In this document: positions 14,619 to 26,913 of the stretch, piece by piece
Numbering within the stretch: position 1 is the stretch's first letter
Layout: each line of letters starts with the position of its first letter
Assembly: GCA_963853835.1 (NCBI GenBank)
Contig: OY970829.1
Location: forward strand, 77,498,901 to 77,562,900
Reading direction: 5' to 3'
DNA from: Calendula officinalis
Lineage: Eukaryota > Streptophyta > Magnoliopsida > Asterales > Asteraceae
DNA: 64,000 nucleotides
Translations under genes and position numbers: made by a program
Notes under the pieces: model-generated
Databases searched by the model: none
What the model was told of the DNA's origin: nothing
Seen by the model: only the letters and a program-made list of their open reading frames with translations

Positions 14619-15378
14619 AGTATCAATAGTTAGGTATAAATAGAATATTAATTCTACTAATATATAATTGGTATCATAGAATCCCATGAGTAAAAATGAT
14701 ATTTGTGTTTATCATTTGTGCATATTCATGTGCGTATTCACGTGGCAAAAATGACGTGGATTAGATGATGTGACATACCTTCTTTTATTAAAGATAAAAA
14801 TTATAATAAAAGTAAAAATAGATTAAATTTCATAATTAGTGAAGAATAAATTTCACTTCATTTGAATAAAAGAATATTATCGATGTTTATAAGTAAAAAA
14901 TTACAGATATATAATTAATTTTAGGAAAATGATAATGACAGCTTTTAGGGCTGTCAATAACAAGGCAAAACTAATATAAAAACCGCCCCCTGAATTTTAG
15001 GAACACTACTCTATCTATGAATGTACAATCATTTTATGCATGTTAGAGATAGCCTTAAAGATTATCATTAACAAAACCCTTAATTTTATTATAATAACTT
15101 ATTCATCAAGTTTTGACATACATGTTTAAATTTGTGAATTGTTAGAATAGAAGGTACAAGAATAGATGCATGGAGTACATGTGTTACCGTTATTTGCTCT
15201 CCTGCACCCACGGGCAGGAGATCATCCCACACTTCTCGCACAAAGCCTCGTTTCACTCCTATTTCATTTTTCACGCTAGAAAAGAAAAATTCCTCTTCAT
15301 TTTGCGAAAAAGGGAAAAGTTCCCGTCGCCGATTCAGATCAACCGCCGACAACCTAGGGTTCCGGTGAACGTGAAACC

Positions 15379-16627
15379 ATGTGGAGACGAGCCTCTTCTA
15401 AACTATTAGCTCTCCGATCTGTTCCCCGACCTAATCGTATCGTTAATTCTTCGCTATCGCCAGCGACTCTTCGCCCTTCCGTAACTATCGTCAGCCGTCA
15501 CTATTCAGGTACTTTTCTCACCTCAGATCTGCATTTAATTTGTGTTTTTAGATTACTGTCTATTCGTTATTTGATTATATATATGCAATTGTTTCGAGTT
15601 TTACGGATTTGGATGTGTTTATTGATTGTGAATGGTAGGACATGTGTCTAAAAAGGTCGAAGATGTGATGCCTATCGCGACTGGTCACGAGCGTGAGGAG
15701 CTTGAAGCTGAGCTTCAGGTCAATTTTTTGTGTGACGGCTCAATTTGTAGAGCTATATCTTTTTCTTTTTTTTTTTAATTATTAATCCGACTTATCGAGA
15801 TTAATATCAATTTTTATTTACTTTTTTTATGTATTTAGGGACGGGACATTCTGGATATCAATTTTCCTGAAGGTCCATTTGGCACCAAGGTAGGTACAAC
15901 TGGTTCTGTGTAATTTTCATCGGAATTTGATGGTGATAAATGTTTATGATATATGTCAATGATTTGAATTTCACAGCTGAATTTTAGCTACCGAAACTAA
16001 TTTTTGAAATTGTTGAAACATCAAAACATAACCAGTACTGATCCAGTGTAGCAATTAGCTATTAGTAGTATTATTAAGTCTCATTGTTTTATAAACTTGA
16101 ATAGTTAACTAGTATGTGATGTAGAGCTTTTATTCCATATACGCTATAGATATATAGGTTTAATTCTACTTAATTTGATGATTTGTTGTTTGTAGGAAGC
16201 TCCTGCTGTGGTGAAATCTTACTATGACCAAAGAATTGTTGGTTGCCCCGGGGCTGAAGGGGGTCAGTTTTTTTTTTTTAAAATTTTATTAATATTACTC
16301 TGAAAACTGTATCATATGATACCTTTATTATCATTTTTGAATGTTCTATTTCTGTGTTTTATAATAGTTGTATATTTGTTTTGATACAGAGGATGAGCAT
16401 GATGTTGTTTGGTTCTGGCTAAAGAAAGGCGAACCACATGAATGCCCAGTATGCTCACAATATTTTAAGGTTAGTGCAGCTGCAGCTTTACCTTTTAGAC
16501 AATCATAGATTAAATTTAAATCTTATTTTCATTTAAATATCTTGGTGTGTTACAGTTGGAAGTAGTGGGCCCGGGTGGACTTCCGGATGGACTTGACCAA
16601 GTTGATGATGATGATCATCATCACTGA
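15379..16627 (+). CDS. COX5B: Cytochrome c oxidase subunit 5b, mitochondrial
   Basis: Six exons, 15379-15508, 15639-15718, 15839-15889, 16196-16262, 16390-16469 and 16556-16627, join in frame with GT-AG introns to give 159 residues. The N-terminus (MWRRASSKLLALRSVPRPNR) is Arg/Ser-rich and lacks acidic residues, as expected for a mitochondrial presequence. The mature part carries the subunit's signatures: AELQGRDILDINFPEGPFGT, the first metal-ligand Cys in IVGCPG, then EDEHDVVWFWLKKGEPHECP and the CPVC pair. The zinc site therefore has three cysteines and a nearby histidine, which is usual in plants. The tail is acidic and His-rich (DQVDDDDHHH), again as in plant homologues. The protein is a nuclear-encoded peripheral subunit of respiratory complex IV facing the matrix. 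The call is firm. Confidence 0.96.
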
Positions 16628-17962
16628 TTGCATTTTCTTTAAATTTAATATGCCGGAATAATAAGAATCTGGTGAGATGATTGATAATGAGACCTAAAAT
16701 GTCTTGCCTTTTGTTTGTTTCATATGTTACACTACTCTTGTTTTTTGGCTGAATTAGAGCATACATTTTTGTGATTTCTTGGATTTTGGTGCATGGCATC
16801 ATCTATTCGATTCGAATTCCATTACTTAAATGCATTTAAAAAATTAACGGCGCCAAAAAGAAAAAAAAAAAGTTGCACTACTGCTTTTGCATGGTTAATG
16901 ATGCTAATCAGTGTAAAATCCGATAATGGTAACTAGATTTGAAATGATTATAGAGCTGTATCGCTTAAAATATTATTTAAATAAAAATTAATTCAAAGTT
17001 GGTTTTTTGCAAAACATAGCTCACACTCTATTCATTAGATAACTTCATACTTAAAGTAAATGTATACCAATGCTTTGACGATTTGGTCAGATTGGATAAC
17101 CCGTGTGGTGCCGGCCAGACGATCAGATGTAGCCCGGACAATATGCAATATTTGGGTTGGATTGAACCACCCGGTTTTTTACCGGACCGGGTTGCATCGG
17201 GCCCAATAAACAAGAGTTGGCTGAATTTTTTAATTTTTAAGTTGTACACTAATGTTATTAGATGTCGTGAAATATTTTAACCCAATGTTATATTAGTGAA
17301 TTGTCATCTTCCTTCTTTCTTTATCATTTTCAAGATTGATTAGCATCATAATTGATAATGTCTTGAATAATATTATAATCTGATTCAACCATTTTTGAGA
17401 CATCTACCTGTCCGATTCAAAATTGGGATTTAAAACATTGATGTGTAATGCCATGTAGTCATAAATAATTAGCTGCTTAACAATCGCTAACTACCTTAGT
17501 TAACTGCCATAACAACCTTTATCATTTTCGTTCAAAGTTTGTAACCATTTAAATTCGTGTTGAGAGACTTTTCACCATTCAAGTTGCTTAACTGTGTTTG
17601 TATTTGGTTAGAATAGATGGAAATCAATGTAGTTAACGCATGTAAAGGTGTAATCTGAGTCTATCCAAATTTAAACCACCAAATTGTCAGCATTAACATA
17701 ATATAAAACATAACTACAATTATATAAAATGAGCTTGCAAACATTTGCCATCTCTAAGGTGGCAAATGAGACTTAAAAGTCAATCAACAAAATAAAAAAT
17801 CTCCATTCCATGATGCATAATATGCTAAAATATCAATAGTAACATCACATTATTTTTTCACTCAACAATGCTTAATAAAACCATTTATAAATGTATCACT
17901 AACTCAAACGTTAACATGATAGAATATATAGATCCAATACTTGATGATAGTTGTTCATTGGT
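16628..17962. other. Gap between convergent COX5B and GRXS15
   Basis: AT-rich 3' flanks of two convergent genes. A short GC-rich patch at about 17080-17220 ('accgggttgcatcgggcc') is repeat-like. No coding exon is seen. Confidence 0.45.
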
Positions 17963-19619
17963 TTACTCAGAGGAAGTTGCCTTTAGTTTCTCCTTCAATT
18001 CACCATTCTACACAAACCCAAAAAAAGTAGCATTTCCACGTGTCACAAAAACATGATATAAACCTTAAAATCAGATTAAAAAATATTAAGCTACATAAAT
18101 TGTCCCTGGGGTATTTCGGATTTTGCGTTTTTGTCCCTAAACGTTTTTTCCGGGGTTTTTTGACCCTGCGGTCCTCATTAGGGTTTTGTTACCAAACTGA
18201 AATTGATTTGGGTGAGGTGAGGGGTGACAAAAATAAGTGAGATGACCAAAATGTCCCCAACTAACGGATTTGAGTTAACACCGTTAGGGGTGAGGGACCA
18301 GAAAATACCAAAAGTGTAAATGTTGGGTACTAGTGTACTACTACGCCTGCACTTATGGAACCATGGTGACCAAACGTGCAATTTGGCCAAACTACAGGGA
18401 CCATTCTTGCAATTCACTATAAAAAAAAATGCAAAAACTTGCCTGATGCATATTGAGGATAATGTCTGATCCTCCAATGAATTCTCCATTAATGAAAATC
18501 TGTGGAAATGTTGGCCACATGCTGCAAAAAAAATGCACAACAAATTAAATTTCAAACCATTTTGCACATTAATTATTAATAATTGTTTTTTTTAATGGAC
18601 AAGAAATATTAACTGTTACCTGAAAGATTTAACAGCATTCTTAAGTTCAGGATCTTCCAATATGTTTCTGGAATGTATCGGAACTCCTACAAAACCCAGC
18701 AAAATTAACTTTAAATCCAAAACAACATTTAAATACGCTTCTATAAATTATAAAAGAATTTGATTAACTGAGAACTTACGGTATTCGCTCAACACTCTAA
18801 CTGCTAATGAGCTGAATCCACAACGAGGTTGTTCAGGATCTCCTTTCATGTAAATCATCACATTATTATCCTTAACATCCTAGAAATTGCAACTTAACAG
18901 ATTTAGCCATTTAAAAAAAAAACATATTAATTAATGTTCTCATGAACAGCCACCAACCTGCTCAACAATGTCCTTTAGAGTAATTTCAGAGTTCTCAAGC
19001 TTATTTGTTGGCTTGAAATCATCATGTGTGTCAGGATCACTGGGCACACTAGTCGAAAATCTCATCTCATGCTGCAAGAACGATCCAGAGGCCTAAACAG
19101 GTTTAATCATACAATTTATGTTAGAAAATACAAGATTGATATCAAGCATAAACTTTCATATAAGATAAGAATAATAATGAATGTATAGTCTGGTGGTATT
19201 TCGGTGGTTTTTGACCCCATACAAGATACAAAACGAGGTGGATATTAGCATACTCCGGTTTACAAATACGCTTGATTCAAGACTTTTATCGAACACCTTG
19301 TGTGCACAATCAAAAACCTCAAACTCAAATTGATTACATAATCCTTAGATTTTAACAATTGGTGTAAATCTCATAATTCAGTAGCAATTCATCCCAATCA
19401 ATGACTTGATTACTAAAAAAATTTGGTTGCAATCATTTTTTCGCAAGCAGTCAAATTACTTAACTTATAGCCCTAAAATGGAACTATACATAAAAAAAAC
19501 AAATCTAAGGCGATAAATTCGGTAAATGAACAATTAAATCATACCGATGCAGCTGTACGAGTAGATTCAATTGACCTAAAATTCTTAAAAAACATGTTTG
19601 ATAACGCCCTTGCCGCCAT
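17963..19619 (-). CDS. GRXS15: Monothiol CGFS glutaredoxin S15, mitochondrial
   Basis: Six minus-strand exons, 19545-19619, 18958-19092, 18780-18879, 18620-18686, 18443-18521 and 17963-18007, join in frame to give 166 residues. The presequence (MAARALSNMFFKNFRSIEST) is mitochondrial in character. The glutaredoxin fold follows: VMIYMKGDPEQPRCGFSSLA with the CGFS active site, then SRNILEDPELKNAVK, SMWPTFPQIFINGEFIGGSD and the C-terminal GELKEKLKA. CGFS glutaredoxins bind a 2Fe-2S cluster with glutathione and transfer it in mitochondrial iron-sulfur protein assembly. The final 15-codon exon is separated by an intron whose donor is CAG|GCAAGT, a GC-AG intron. That intron also contains a dispersed repeat around 18095-18420 marked by 'ccctgtagtttggcc'-like ends. 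All motifs are intact, so the gene is probably functional. Confidence 0.95.
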
Positions 19620-21729
19620 CGTATTAGAGCTGAACAGAATCGACAAACAAGATAAATCGATCAATTACTTCAAAGGAAATGATTTGTAAGAAGGAGATAG
19701 TAAGATTTAGGCAAAAATAATAGGAAAATATTACCAATTTATGAAGGATTCACTTCAATAGATGATCACACTGGGTTTGGCTGGTTTTGAGTCGATCGGA
19801 AATGTGAAAATAACAGGCTAAAATATGTTCGGTTCGGCCCAACAGTGAATCGGGAATTGACCGTAAATAACAACCTACTTATTAATTTTTCCAAGGTTAT
19901 GTAGTATTATTTTTGGAGAATTTGTATAAAAGTTTGTACATGAACTAAATTTTATTAAATTTATATACTTCCTTCGATTCAAAATAAGTGATATATTTTT
20001 TTTAAGTGATTCAAAATAAGTGATACACTTTAAAAAATTATCTTATTTTATAAAATAAATGGTGGGATCCACACGGCACACCCACTAACTATCTACTTTA
20101 ACAAAGTGAAATGACTCATTTACCCTTACTTTTACTTTTAAATATCATTAACCTCACTTTATTCAAAAGGTGTGTGACTCATTCCCATTAACAATTCAAT
20201 TCATCTAATTTAACTATCCTAATAATTTTTTGCCTCAAAAACCGTGAAACTCAAAGTGTATCACTTATATTGAATCAGAGGAAAGTATAATATTAAAAAA
20301 TTTATATAAATGTTGACCTTAATTAAAGATTTTAAAATAACCCAAATATACACAAACGTATTTCAGGTCAGAAACAACGTATAATAATATATTGTTGGTT
20401 TTAGCAAAAAGTTACAAGTAATAAAAATTACGATATAGTAGTATTAAAATAGATAGTTAGTGGAGGATGAATTTCACACTTTTCACTGAATTTCACACTT
20501 TTCGAATAAAATGATGTTAACGATGTTTAAAAGTAAAAATGAGGGTAAAAAGATAATTTCACTATATTAAAAGAGATGGTTAGCATGTGTAGATCCTACT
20601 AGTTTATTAAAATGTATCACTTATTTTAAAACTGCAAAAAAATGAAATATATCACTTATTGTGATATGAAGGAGTATTAGACATTACCGATGGCTTCGTC
20701 AATTTTAAAGTGACGACCAAAGAGCGTTACTTAAGTGATACCATTGGTACCACTTCTTCAGTTTAGATTGTCGATTTGTTTGCCTGGTTAGGTGGCAAGA
20801 AAGAGAAGAAATGAAAGGTAGATAGTAAATTAGTTAAGGTAGTGAAAATATATTATGATATAAATATGTCAATTATTGGTTAATTTAGAAATAATGTGCT
20901 CATTTAGCACAAACTCATTAAGATAATGAAGAAGATATTGTCCACTTGAAGGAACCCAACCTTTCAACTGGGGCCAAGTCCACTTTGAAGGCTTTTGGTT
21001 AGCATTGAATTCAAACTTATTAAACTTTCTTGATGCAGACACAAAACTATGGTCAACTCAAATACATCAACTTCAAAGTAACTTCTTTTTGTTGACTTGA
21101 AAAAGTTCTAATCTCAAAATCATTTTTCTATATTTAAAACAATTCTTTTACTTATGCAATCTCAAATATCTCTCGCTTCTTCAGCTTGTTCCTGTTCGTC
21201 CATTTCTCTACCCACCATTTGTTGACCATAGTTGTAGAATATCTTCTTTAAAGGTACCTTTTGCCTCATCCCTTGTTTTGGTCGGTTAAGCAAGAAGTTT
21301 CGTCAGTAATACGTATGTGTATATGTATGTATATGTGCTTGTATGTGTAAAATAAAGCGAAAAAATGTTGCTGATAGAGATATTATGTCAGTTTACAAAT
21401 GTTATTATGATGATAGTGTGCAAAACTGATGAAAGAAAGAAGAGAGTATTGTAGGGAGATGACAAGTTTTATTATATCTCAATATTGATATAGATATTTG
21501 CTTTACATATAAAGTAAGATAAAAATTCGAGATAATTAATTAAACAAAATAAAATGAATCAAAGAAAAAACTACAAGTTTAACCACACAATACAATTATA
21601 AATAAAAAAGCATAAACAAAGTACAAAAATAAACACTATCCCAACATTTTTTTCTTGAAGGATTCGAATAAACATCATTAAACCCGACCCTAAACCCCCC
21701 AAATAAGCGAAAGAAACCAACATAAAAAA
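19620..21729. other. Intergenic gap with Stowaway-like repeats
   Basis: Besides the MITE at 19968-20285 there is a related degraded copy at about 20450-20680, marked by 'tatcacttattttaaa' and 'aatgaaatatatcacttatt'. No gene is seen; the right part is the 3' flank of the DUF1644 gene. Confidence 0.5.
19968..20285. mobile_element. Stowaway-like MITE
   Basis: The inverted ends CTTCCTTCGATTCAAAATAA and, complemented, CTTTCCTCTGATTCAATATA are flanked by TA dinucleotides (19966-19967, 20286-20287). This fits Tc1/mariner-derived Stowaway MITEs. Degraded relatives occur at about 23885-24190 and 36465-36690, and a cleaner one at 42539-42840. Confidence 0.75.
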
Positions 21730-22668
21730 CTAAGGCAGATTTGAGCTAAACTCATGGAAATCAACCAATGTAGTTACCTGATCTTGACGGTTACGTGAAC
21801 CCGGTTGACTATTTGACCTCTGTCTTCGATTTGCATTTGCATTTGCTCTGCTTCTAGTGGTGAGCCCGGGCCCGTTCTCTGTTCTCCTAACCAAACGGGC
21901 TGGGCCTCTTGGCTCAAAAGCAAACATATTATCCCAATCATCCAACAACAAACTACTATCCTCTGCAGCCCAATCCAATTCAGGAAAAACACTCTCGAAT
22001 TCGGATTCAAAAGTATTCAAAAATTGCATAAAATCCAAATCATGATCCCAAATCGGGCTAGCAAGATCCGAAACACCGTCCATAAGTTCTTCGATGACAT
22101 CATCATCATCGAATTCAAATTGCATACTAAGCATATCTTGTTGCTCCAAATCTCCCTCCAAATTTCTCCACTCGAGTTCACGTTCCGGGTCGACTTCGGT
22201 GGGCCGCACGCGCGGGTGATCACACCTCGCGTGTTTCCTCAATTCCGAATAATTTCCAACAAAATTACATGCACCCGATGAACAGTTTCTTGTTTTGTTG
22301 TTCATGAATTGCCGGGCAGGGTTGACCACAACCCACCCGTTGACTTGACCTCTGCATAATGGGCAAATGAGCTTGTTTTGCTCTGAATTTGTGGATGATT
22401 TTTGAAATTGGTCGAGACAATTTGAGTGTCGGGAACTTGTGTCACACATGTACGGGTGGCATCCTTTTTCACGTGAAGAACATTTTAAAAGTACAGCATT
22501 ATGTGGGTGTTCCATACAAATAGGGCATTTAGTTTCTTCCCATTCGGGCTCGTTTCCAATGGGCTGTGAAGGAGATTTGGGCCTGCTTTTGTTGGTGTTT
22601 TTGTAGCAACGTGAATATGGAGATGCCCTACATCTATCTTGAGATGATGATTTTCGATCTTTTGGCAT
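21730..22668 (-). CDS. DUF1644 zinc-finger-like protein
   Basis: A single coding exon of 312 residues starting MPKDRKSSSQDRCRASPYSR. The DUF1644 region contains a RING-like first part, ETKCPICMEHPHNAVLLKCS, followed by GCHPYMCDTSSRHSNCLDQF and then LICPLCRGQVNGWVVV. A second Cys/His cluster follows (NCSSGACNFVGNYSELRKHA, with CDHPRVRP). After it comes an acidic stretch (FEFDDDDVIEELMDG) and a Ser/Arg/Asn-rich tail. The family is plant-specific and thought to act in stress and ABA responses; E3 activity is not shown by the sequence. An ATG 18 codons upstream lies in what looks like a 5'UTR intron: an acceptor ATAACAG sits just upstream of the chosen start and a donor CAG|GTTTGA near 23198. I therefore start at MPKDRK. 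Confidence 0.92.
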   Translation of the reverse strand: MPKDRKSSSQDRCRASPYSRCYKNTNKSRPKSPSQPIGNEPEWEETKCPICMEHPHNAVLLKCSSREKGCHPYMCDTSSRHSNCLDQFQKSSTNSEQNKLICPLCRGQVNGWVVVNPARQFMNNKTRNCSSGACNFVGNYSELRKHARCDHPRVRPTEVDPERELEWRNLEGDLEQQDMLSMQFEFDDDDVIEELMDGVSDLASPIWDHDLDFMQFLNTFESEFESVFPELDWAAEDSSLLLDDWDNMFAFEPRGPARLVRRTENGPGLTTRSRANANANRRQRSNSQPGSRNRQDQVTTLVDFHEFSSNLP

Positions 22669-23192
22669 CTTCACTGTTATAATCATTAATAATAATAGAT
22701 AATTAATAAATATATTTTGCAAAAAAAATAATAAAATAAACCGATGTTCACAATTGAAAGTTGAAACTACAAAATTTGTTCATCCTAATCAACCTTACAA
22801 TATGTAGAGTGATGTAAACGAGTTGCAGGTATTTAAAGCATGAATTGAAGTTCAGAAATTGGGATTTTAGCTAATTAAGTTGAAAAATTCAACCAATTTC
22901 ATCCAAATTCAGATTCAACGCCATGGGAAGCATAAACCTAGGGTTTCACCTCCCGAAAATTCATCTTAAATCATCCTCCAATCATCTTACATAAACCTTT
23001 CATTATCACATTAACAAATTCCGAATTTTGTCACCTTACCACTAATATTCAAAATAAATAATCACAAATCACAGATCAAGTTAAAATTAATCCAAACATC
23101 AACATAAAAAACATAATTCACAACAACACGATATACTTGAGCAATTAACATTTAAAAAAAAACTTAAAAATTGATGACTGTAGCAGGTAAGA

Positions 23193-23330
23193 GTCAAACC
23201 TGATTGGCAATTTCAGAACCGATTGTTGTGAATCCGTGAAGAAGATTCTAGTTGTTGCAGGCTGATGAAGTCTTCATATAGTGCGTAAAGACATGAATGA
23301 ACTGTATTTGTTTAGGAAAGAAAGGAGGAG
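23193..23330 (-). other. Probable 5'UTR exon of the DUF1644 gene
   Basis: A donor-like CAG|GTTTGA lies at 23193-23199 on the minus strand, paired with the acceptor at 22674-22675 just upstream of the DUF1644 start codon. The intervening roughly 520 bp is AT-rich, as plant introns are. A leader intron is common in this kind of gene, but this is inferred from splice signals alone. Confidence 0.45.
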
Positions 23331-23518
23331 GCCGTTCGTTCGGTGTGAATTTTACAGAAATAAATAATAATCGTATAAAAAGCATACCGCCACGTCACCC
23401 ACGCCTTTTCTAGGTGGTCAATATTGTCAATTGGGCCGGATTTTGGGCTTTAAACCTTGGGCCCAAATAGGTTTTGAATATTGGCTCAAATACTTGTATT
23501 GTTTGTCTATTTGTCTAA

Positions 23519-23560
23519 CTAGTATGTATTTATCCCGCGCGTTGCCGTGGGGATTTTCGT
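23519..23560 (-). mobile_element. Helitron-like 3' terminus
   Basis: Read on the minus strand, a GC-rich hairpin (CCCCACGGCAACGCGCGGG) is followed about 10 bases later by CTAG and a T, as expected of a Helitron 3' end. The element would extend to higher coordinates. Its 5' TC end was not located, so its size is unknown. Confidence 0.5.
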
Positions 23561-24867
23561 ATAATACTTAAAATAAGTTTATTGATATTCGTACAATCTT
23601 AAATTTGTAATCTCAATAATTTGAATATTATAAATAATTGAGCTGTAAAAATAAGTCGATAAATTTTATATTACTAATACTCGTACATATTATAAGTTTT
23701 GGACAATATATAACATGTTAAAACAAAGGGGGTTAAAATGTAAGTATTTAAAACTAAGTACAAAGAATGTTAAAGTCTGAAATTTTTAAAAAAATTAAGT
23801 CAAATATGACGACTTAAATTAAAAATAAAAAGTAAATAAATTGAACAGCATGTCTGGCCGTCTCTGTTCACCAAATTCATAAATGTAATACTACATCCGT
23901 GTCAAAAAAAAAGTGATACATTTGAGGAAATACGATTTTTGAGGCAAAAGATTAAAAGATACTTTAAAATAGATTAAAGTGGATAGTTAGTGAAGAATGA
24001 GTTCCACTTCTTTTGAATAAATGATATTAACAATGTTTAAAAGTAAAAGTAAGGGTAAAAAGTTAATTTCACTTCGTTAAAGTAGAAAGTTAGTGAAGAA
24101 GAGATCTATTTTTTTTACCAAATAAGATAAATTTTAGAAGTATATCATTTATTTTATTTCACCCTATAATTTTGATACGAAGGGTAGTTTGTATAATGAT
24201 ACTCATAAAATTAATTTAAACTTATATTATACTATTATTATCATTTAATATAAACATTCTATTTCTACACTTATAAAGATTTGAGTGGGCCGTGTGAATT
24301 GTGATGCAAGGGAAAAAACAATATACTTATATTCATTAAGAAAGTGTAAAACTATGAACATGCAGCAGACATGTGGCAGTCATCAAAAAAGTGAACGTGT
24401 AAAAATTTTAACGGTGGAGATGAGCACTGTTCATCTACTTTGACAAATGTATGATATATAATATGGTATTCCCGCAATGTTAAGTACCGTGTAATTATAT
24501 TTTGTGGTTGTGTTAGTAATGCTAGGTGACATAGTAGTGATAGTAGGTGATGGTTAATAAAATAATATAAATTAGAGGATAATAAATATAATATGATAAA
24601 TAAGTAATTATTACGTATTAAATAATCAAGTTAGTTTGAACCCTTTATTAATTTCTTCATCTTTACTTAGAACAAAGATGCACACACAAGGCTTGATAAC
24701 ATCTCCAAAAAAAAGTCGTAATACCAGTTTTAATTAAATAATCATAATATTAATTTGTTTTCTTAGGAAAAGAAAATAATTTTGATCATATATATATTAT
24801 TTTATATTTAAAAATACTTTATATAATATTAAATAGTCATACCGTTGTTAGTTGTAAATTTGTTACT

Positions 24868-25039
24868 CAGTGGCGGACCCAGAGAAAAAGTTGAGAGGTG
24901 TCACTGGTTGCACATTTTTTTCTCAGGGGTTGCACATACACTAATAAAAAGAAAATTTAAAAATTTTAACGTTATACTATTTGGAAAAGTTTCAGGGGTT
25001 GCACGGGCAACCCCGAGCACCATACTAGGTCCTCCCATG
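24868..25039. mobile_element. Short hAT-like MITE
   Basis: A 172-bp element beginning CAGTGGCGGACCCAG and ending with an imperfect complement (CTAGGTCCTCCCATG). It is flanked by an 8-bp repeat with one mismatch, TTGTTACT (24860-24867) and TTGTTACA (25040-25047). The 'GGCGGACCCAG' end is widespread in plants. No coding capacity. Confidence 0.7.
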
Positions 25040-25281
25040 TTGTTACATGAATGTCAAACATACACCGTACCCTCTTATCTATTTCGAGATAGATAAACCT
25101 ACGTTTTTCGCCTTTTTGAAAAACCACGAAAACGTTTGCCATTGAGAAACATAATTTTGACTTTTCTAATCAACACTAATCTAATCAATTTATTGTTCAT
25201 CAAACTTACTAGAAAATATAAGCAAATGCGGTTTTCACAAACATTGACTTTCAATAATATATTTGGTTTATTTCTGTTATA

Positions 25282-25545
25282 CTCCCTCCGTCCCACAAAA
25301 AACTTCTCATTTCACTCTAAATTTTTGTCCCACAAAAAACTTCTCATTTCCCATATTTGGTGGTCTACACACAATAAAAAACTATTATTACTAAAGGTCC
25401 AACCACTAATATCCACTAACTACATTTTTCTCTCCAATCCAACCTTATACTTTAATCAAAAGTATTATCAATGACCCCATTACTAACTATCACCTAAAAA
25501 CATGTGCAAAAGCTAAATGAGAAGTTTTTTATGGGACGGAGGGAG
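25282..25545. mobile_element. Stowaway MITE (CTCCCTCCGTCCC ends)
   Basis: A 264-bp element with near-perfect inverted ends CTCCCTCCGTCCCACAAAAA and its complement, flanked by TA. This is the classic Stowaway terminus. It contains two tandem copies of 'cccacaaaaaacttctcatt' near the left end. Confidence 0.92.
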
Positions 25546-26411
25546 TATATAAAATACTTGAACATTCCTATATTAGCAAATCTTAAAAACTCAGCGATCT
25601 CTGCATTATTAGCTTAATGATCTACCACCCACAATGATCCACCAATTTATAGGTAATCAATATCGATCACCGCATTACACGAGTACCTTTTTATTATAGG
25701 AAAATGAATCGGCAACAATCATGACCATATTGAAGACCGTTTGAATGTAAATTGAACTTGCATGTGTTTATATTATTTCATTTTGACTAGCTAGATGTCA
25801 CGAAATTGAATTTTTTTTTTAGTAACATTTTCCAAATGGCTAGGCAACTACCTAATGAGCAAAAGTCGGAGATCCCATTTTAGCAATAATATCCTTTAAA
25901 AGAAAGAATTTTATTTTGACTATAAATGGAATCAGATTATATATGGCTTAAGGGGTTAATTAACATACATCAACGTGAGATTCTATTGTGTATTATCGTT
26001 TTTATGATATTATCTACGCAAACCTTTTAAGTTGGACAGATAAAAACGATAATTTTACAATAATAATCGATATTTTGAATTGAATAAACATACTTGTAAC
26101 ATAATTTATTTAAATTCTCCAAATCTATATTTTGTTGCATGAAATATTAGACTTGAGTACACTATTTTTAGATAAATTAACAAACGATCAAAATGACAAA
26201 GAAACCTTTATTATAAACGATGGCAAGTACACATGCATGTAAAGTTTACATCCACCACTCGTCCATTCTCCATGGTAACCCAAATTAACCTAAACGGATC
26301 ACTGGGACGTTCTAACCCGACCCGGATCACAACACAACAACATCAAAACACAATGCCATTACAACAGCATTCAACACAAACTAAAAACAAAACAAACCAA
26401 AACCATAATCA

Positions 26412-26786
26412 TCAGTAGTTGTTCCTCCTAGTGGTGGTGGTGGTGGCCGCCGCCTTATCACCACCACCAATATCTATATCCTCCACGCCGCTGCCGGCCA
26501 TTCCAAACGTCTCCTTCACCTTTTCAGCAGCACCATAAGCCATATTCTTCACTTGCTCACCGGTCCTCTGCATCACCCCACCGGCCTTATCTTTTCCGGC
26601 CTCCGCCGTCTCTTTTGTCGACTGACCGATCTGCCCCGCCTTATCCTTCGCATCTCCGGCCTTCTCCGACAAGTAATCGGCGGTCTGGTCTTTTGTCTGT
26701 CGGGTTTTGTCCAACATCTGGCCGGTTTTTTCTTCTGCTCGGCCTTTGGTTTCGCCGGCTCTGTAGCTCTGATTCTGCGACGCCAT
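26412..26786 (-). CDS. Late embryogenesis abundant protein, group 3 (LEA_4) type
   Basis: One exon of 124 residues. The protein is very hydrophilic, rich in Lys, Glu, Ala, Thr and Gln, has no Cys or Trp, and opens MASQNQSYRAGETKGRAEEK. Degenerate 11-residue repeats of the group 3 kind follow (KTRQTKDQTADYLSEKAGDA, KDKAGQIGQSTKETAEAGKD, GEQVKNMAYGAAEKVKETFG), ending in a Thr-rich tail. Such proteins are disordered when hydrated and turn helical on drying, protecting membranes and enzymes in seeds and under water stress. The promoter, reading leftward, has a TATA box (CTATATAAG, about 26854-26862) and an ABRE G-box, which fits ABA and desiccation control. The gene is short for the group but intact. 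Confidence 0.9.
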   Translation of the reverse strand: MASQNQSYRAGETKGRAEEKTGQMLDKTRQTKDQTADYLSEKAGDAKDKAGQIGQSTKETAEAGKDKAGGVMQRTGEQVKNMAYGAAEKVKETFGMAGSGVEDIDIGGGDKAAATTTTTRRNNY

Positions 26787-26853
26787 TTTTGTGAATGTTA
26801 TGGGATTTTTGAAGGATTTTGAATTGTGTGAGATTAGTGGTGTTTGGGTTGTC

Positions 26854-26862
26854 TTATATAGG
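26854..26862 (-). promoter_or_regulatory. TATA box of the LEA gene
   Basis: CTATATAAG on the minus strand, about 70 bp upstream of the LEA start codon, leaving room for a leader of roughly 40 bp. Confidence 0.7.
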
Positions 26863-26884
26863 GATGTATGGGGTGTAATAAGGT

Positions 26885-26913
26885 GACACGTGTCCTGCTT
26901 GCTTGACGCGTGT
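26885..26913 (-). promoter_or_regulatory. ABRE G-box plus CE3-like element upstream of the LEA gene
   Basis: The palindrome GACACGTGTC (26885-26894) contains the ABA-responsive core ACGTGTC. Twelve bases away is ACGCGTGT (26906-26913), resembling coupling element 3 of ABA promoters. Both lie just upstream of the TATA box, a spacing known from ABA-induced LEA genes. Confidence 0.65.

Larger units (their letters stand above)
23561..26411. other. Transposon-rich intergenic gap
   Basis: Apart from the hAT-like and Stowaway elements listed separately, this holds a degraded Stowaway-like stretch at about 23885-24190 and plain AT-rich DNA. No exon is supported. Confidence 0.45.

Noticed and set aside
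18178..18567. 129-codon minus-strand frame over the GRXS15 penultimate exon
   Set aside because: Wrong frame relative to the conserved glutaredoxin sequence.
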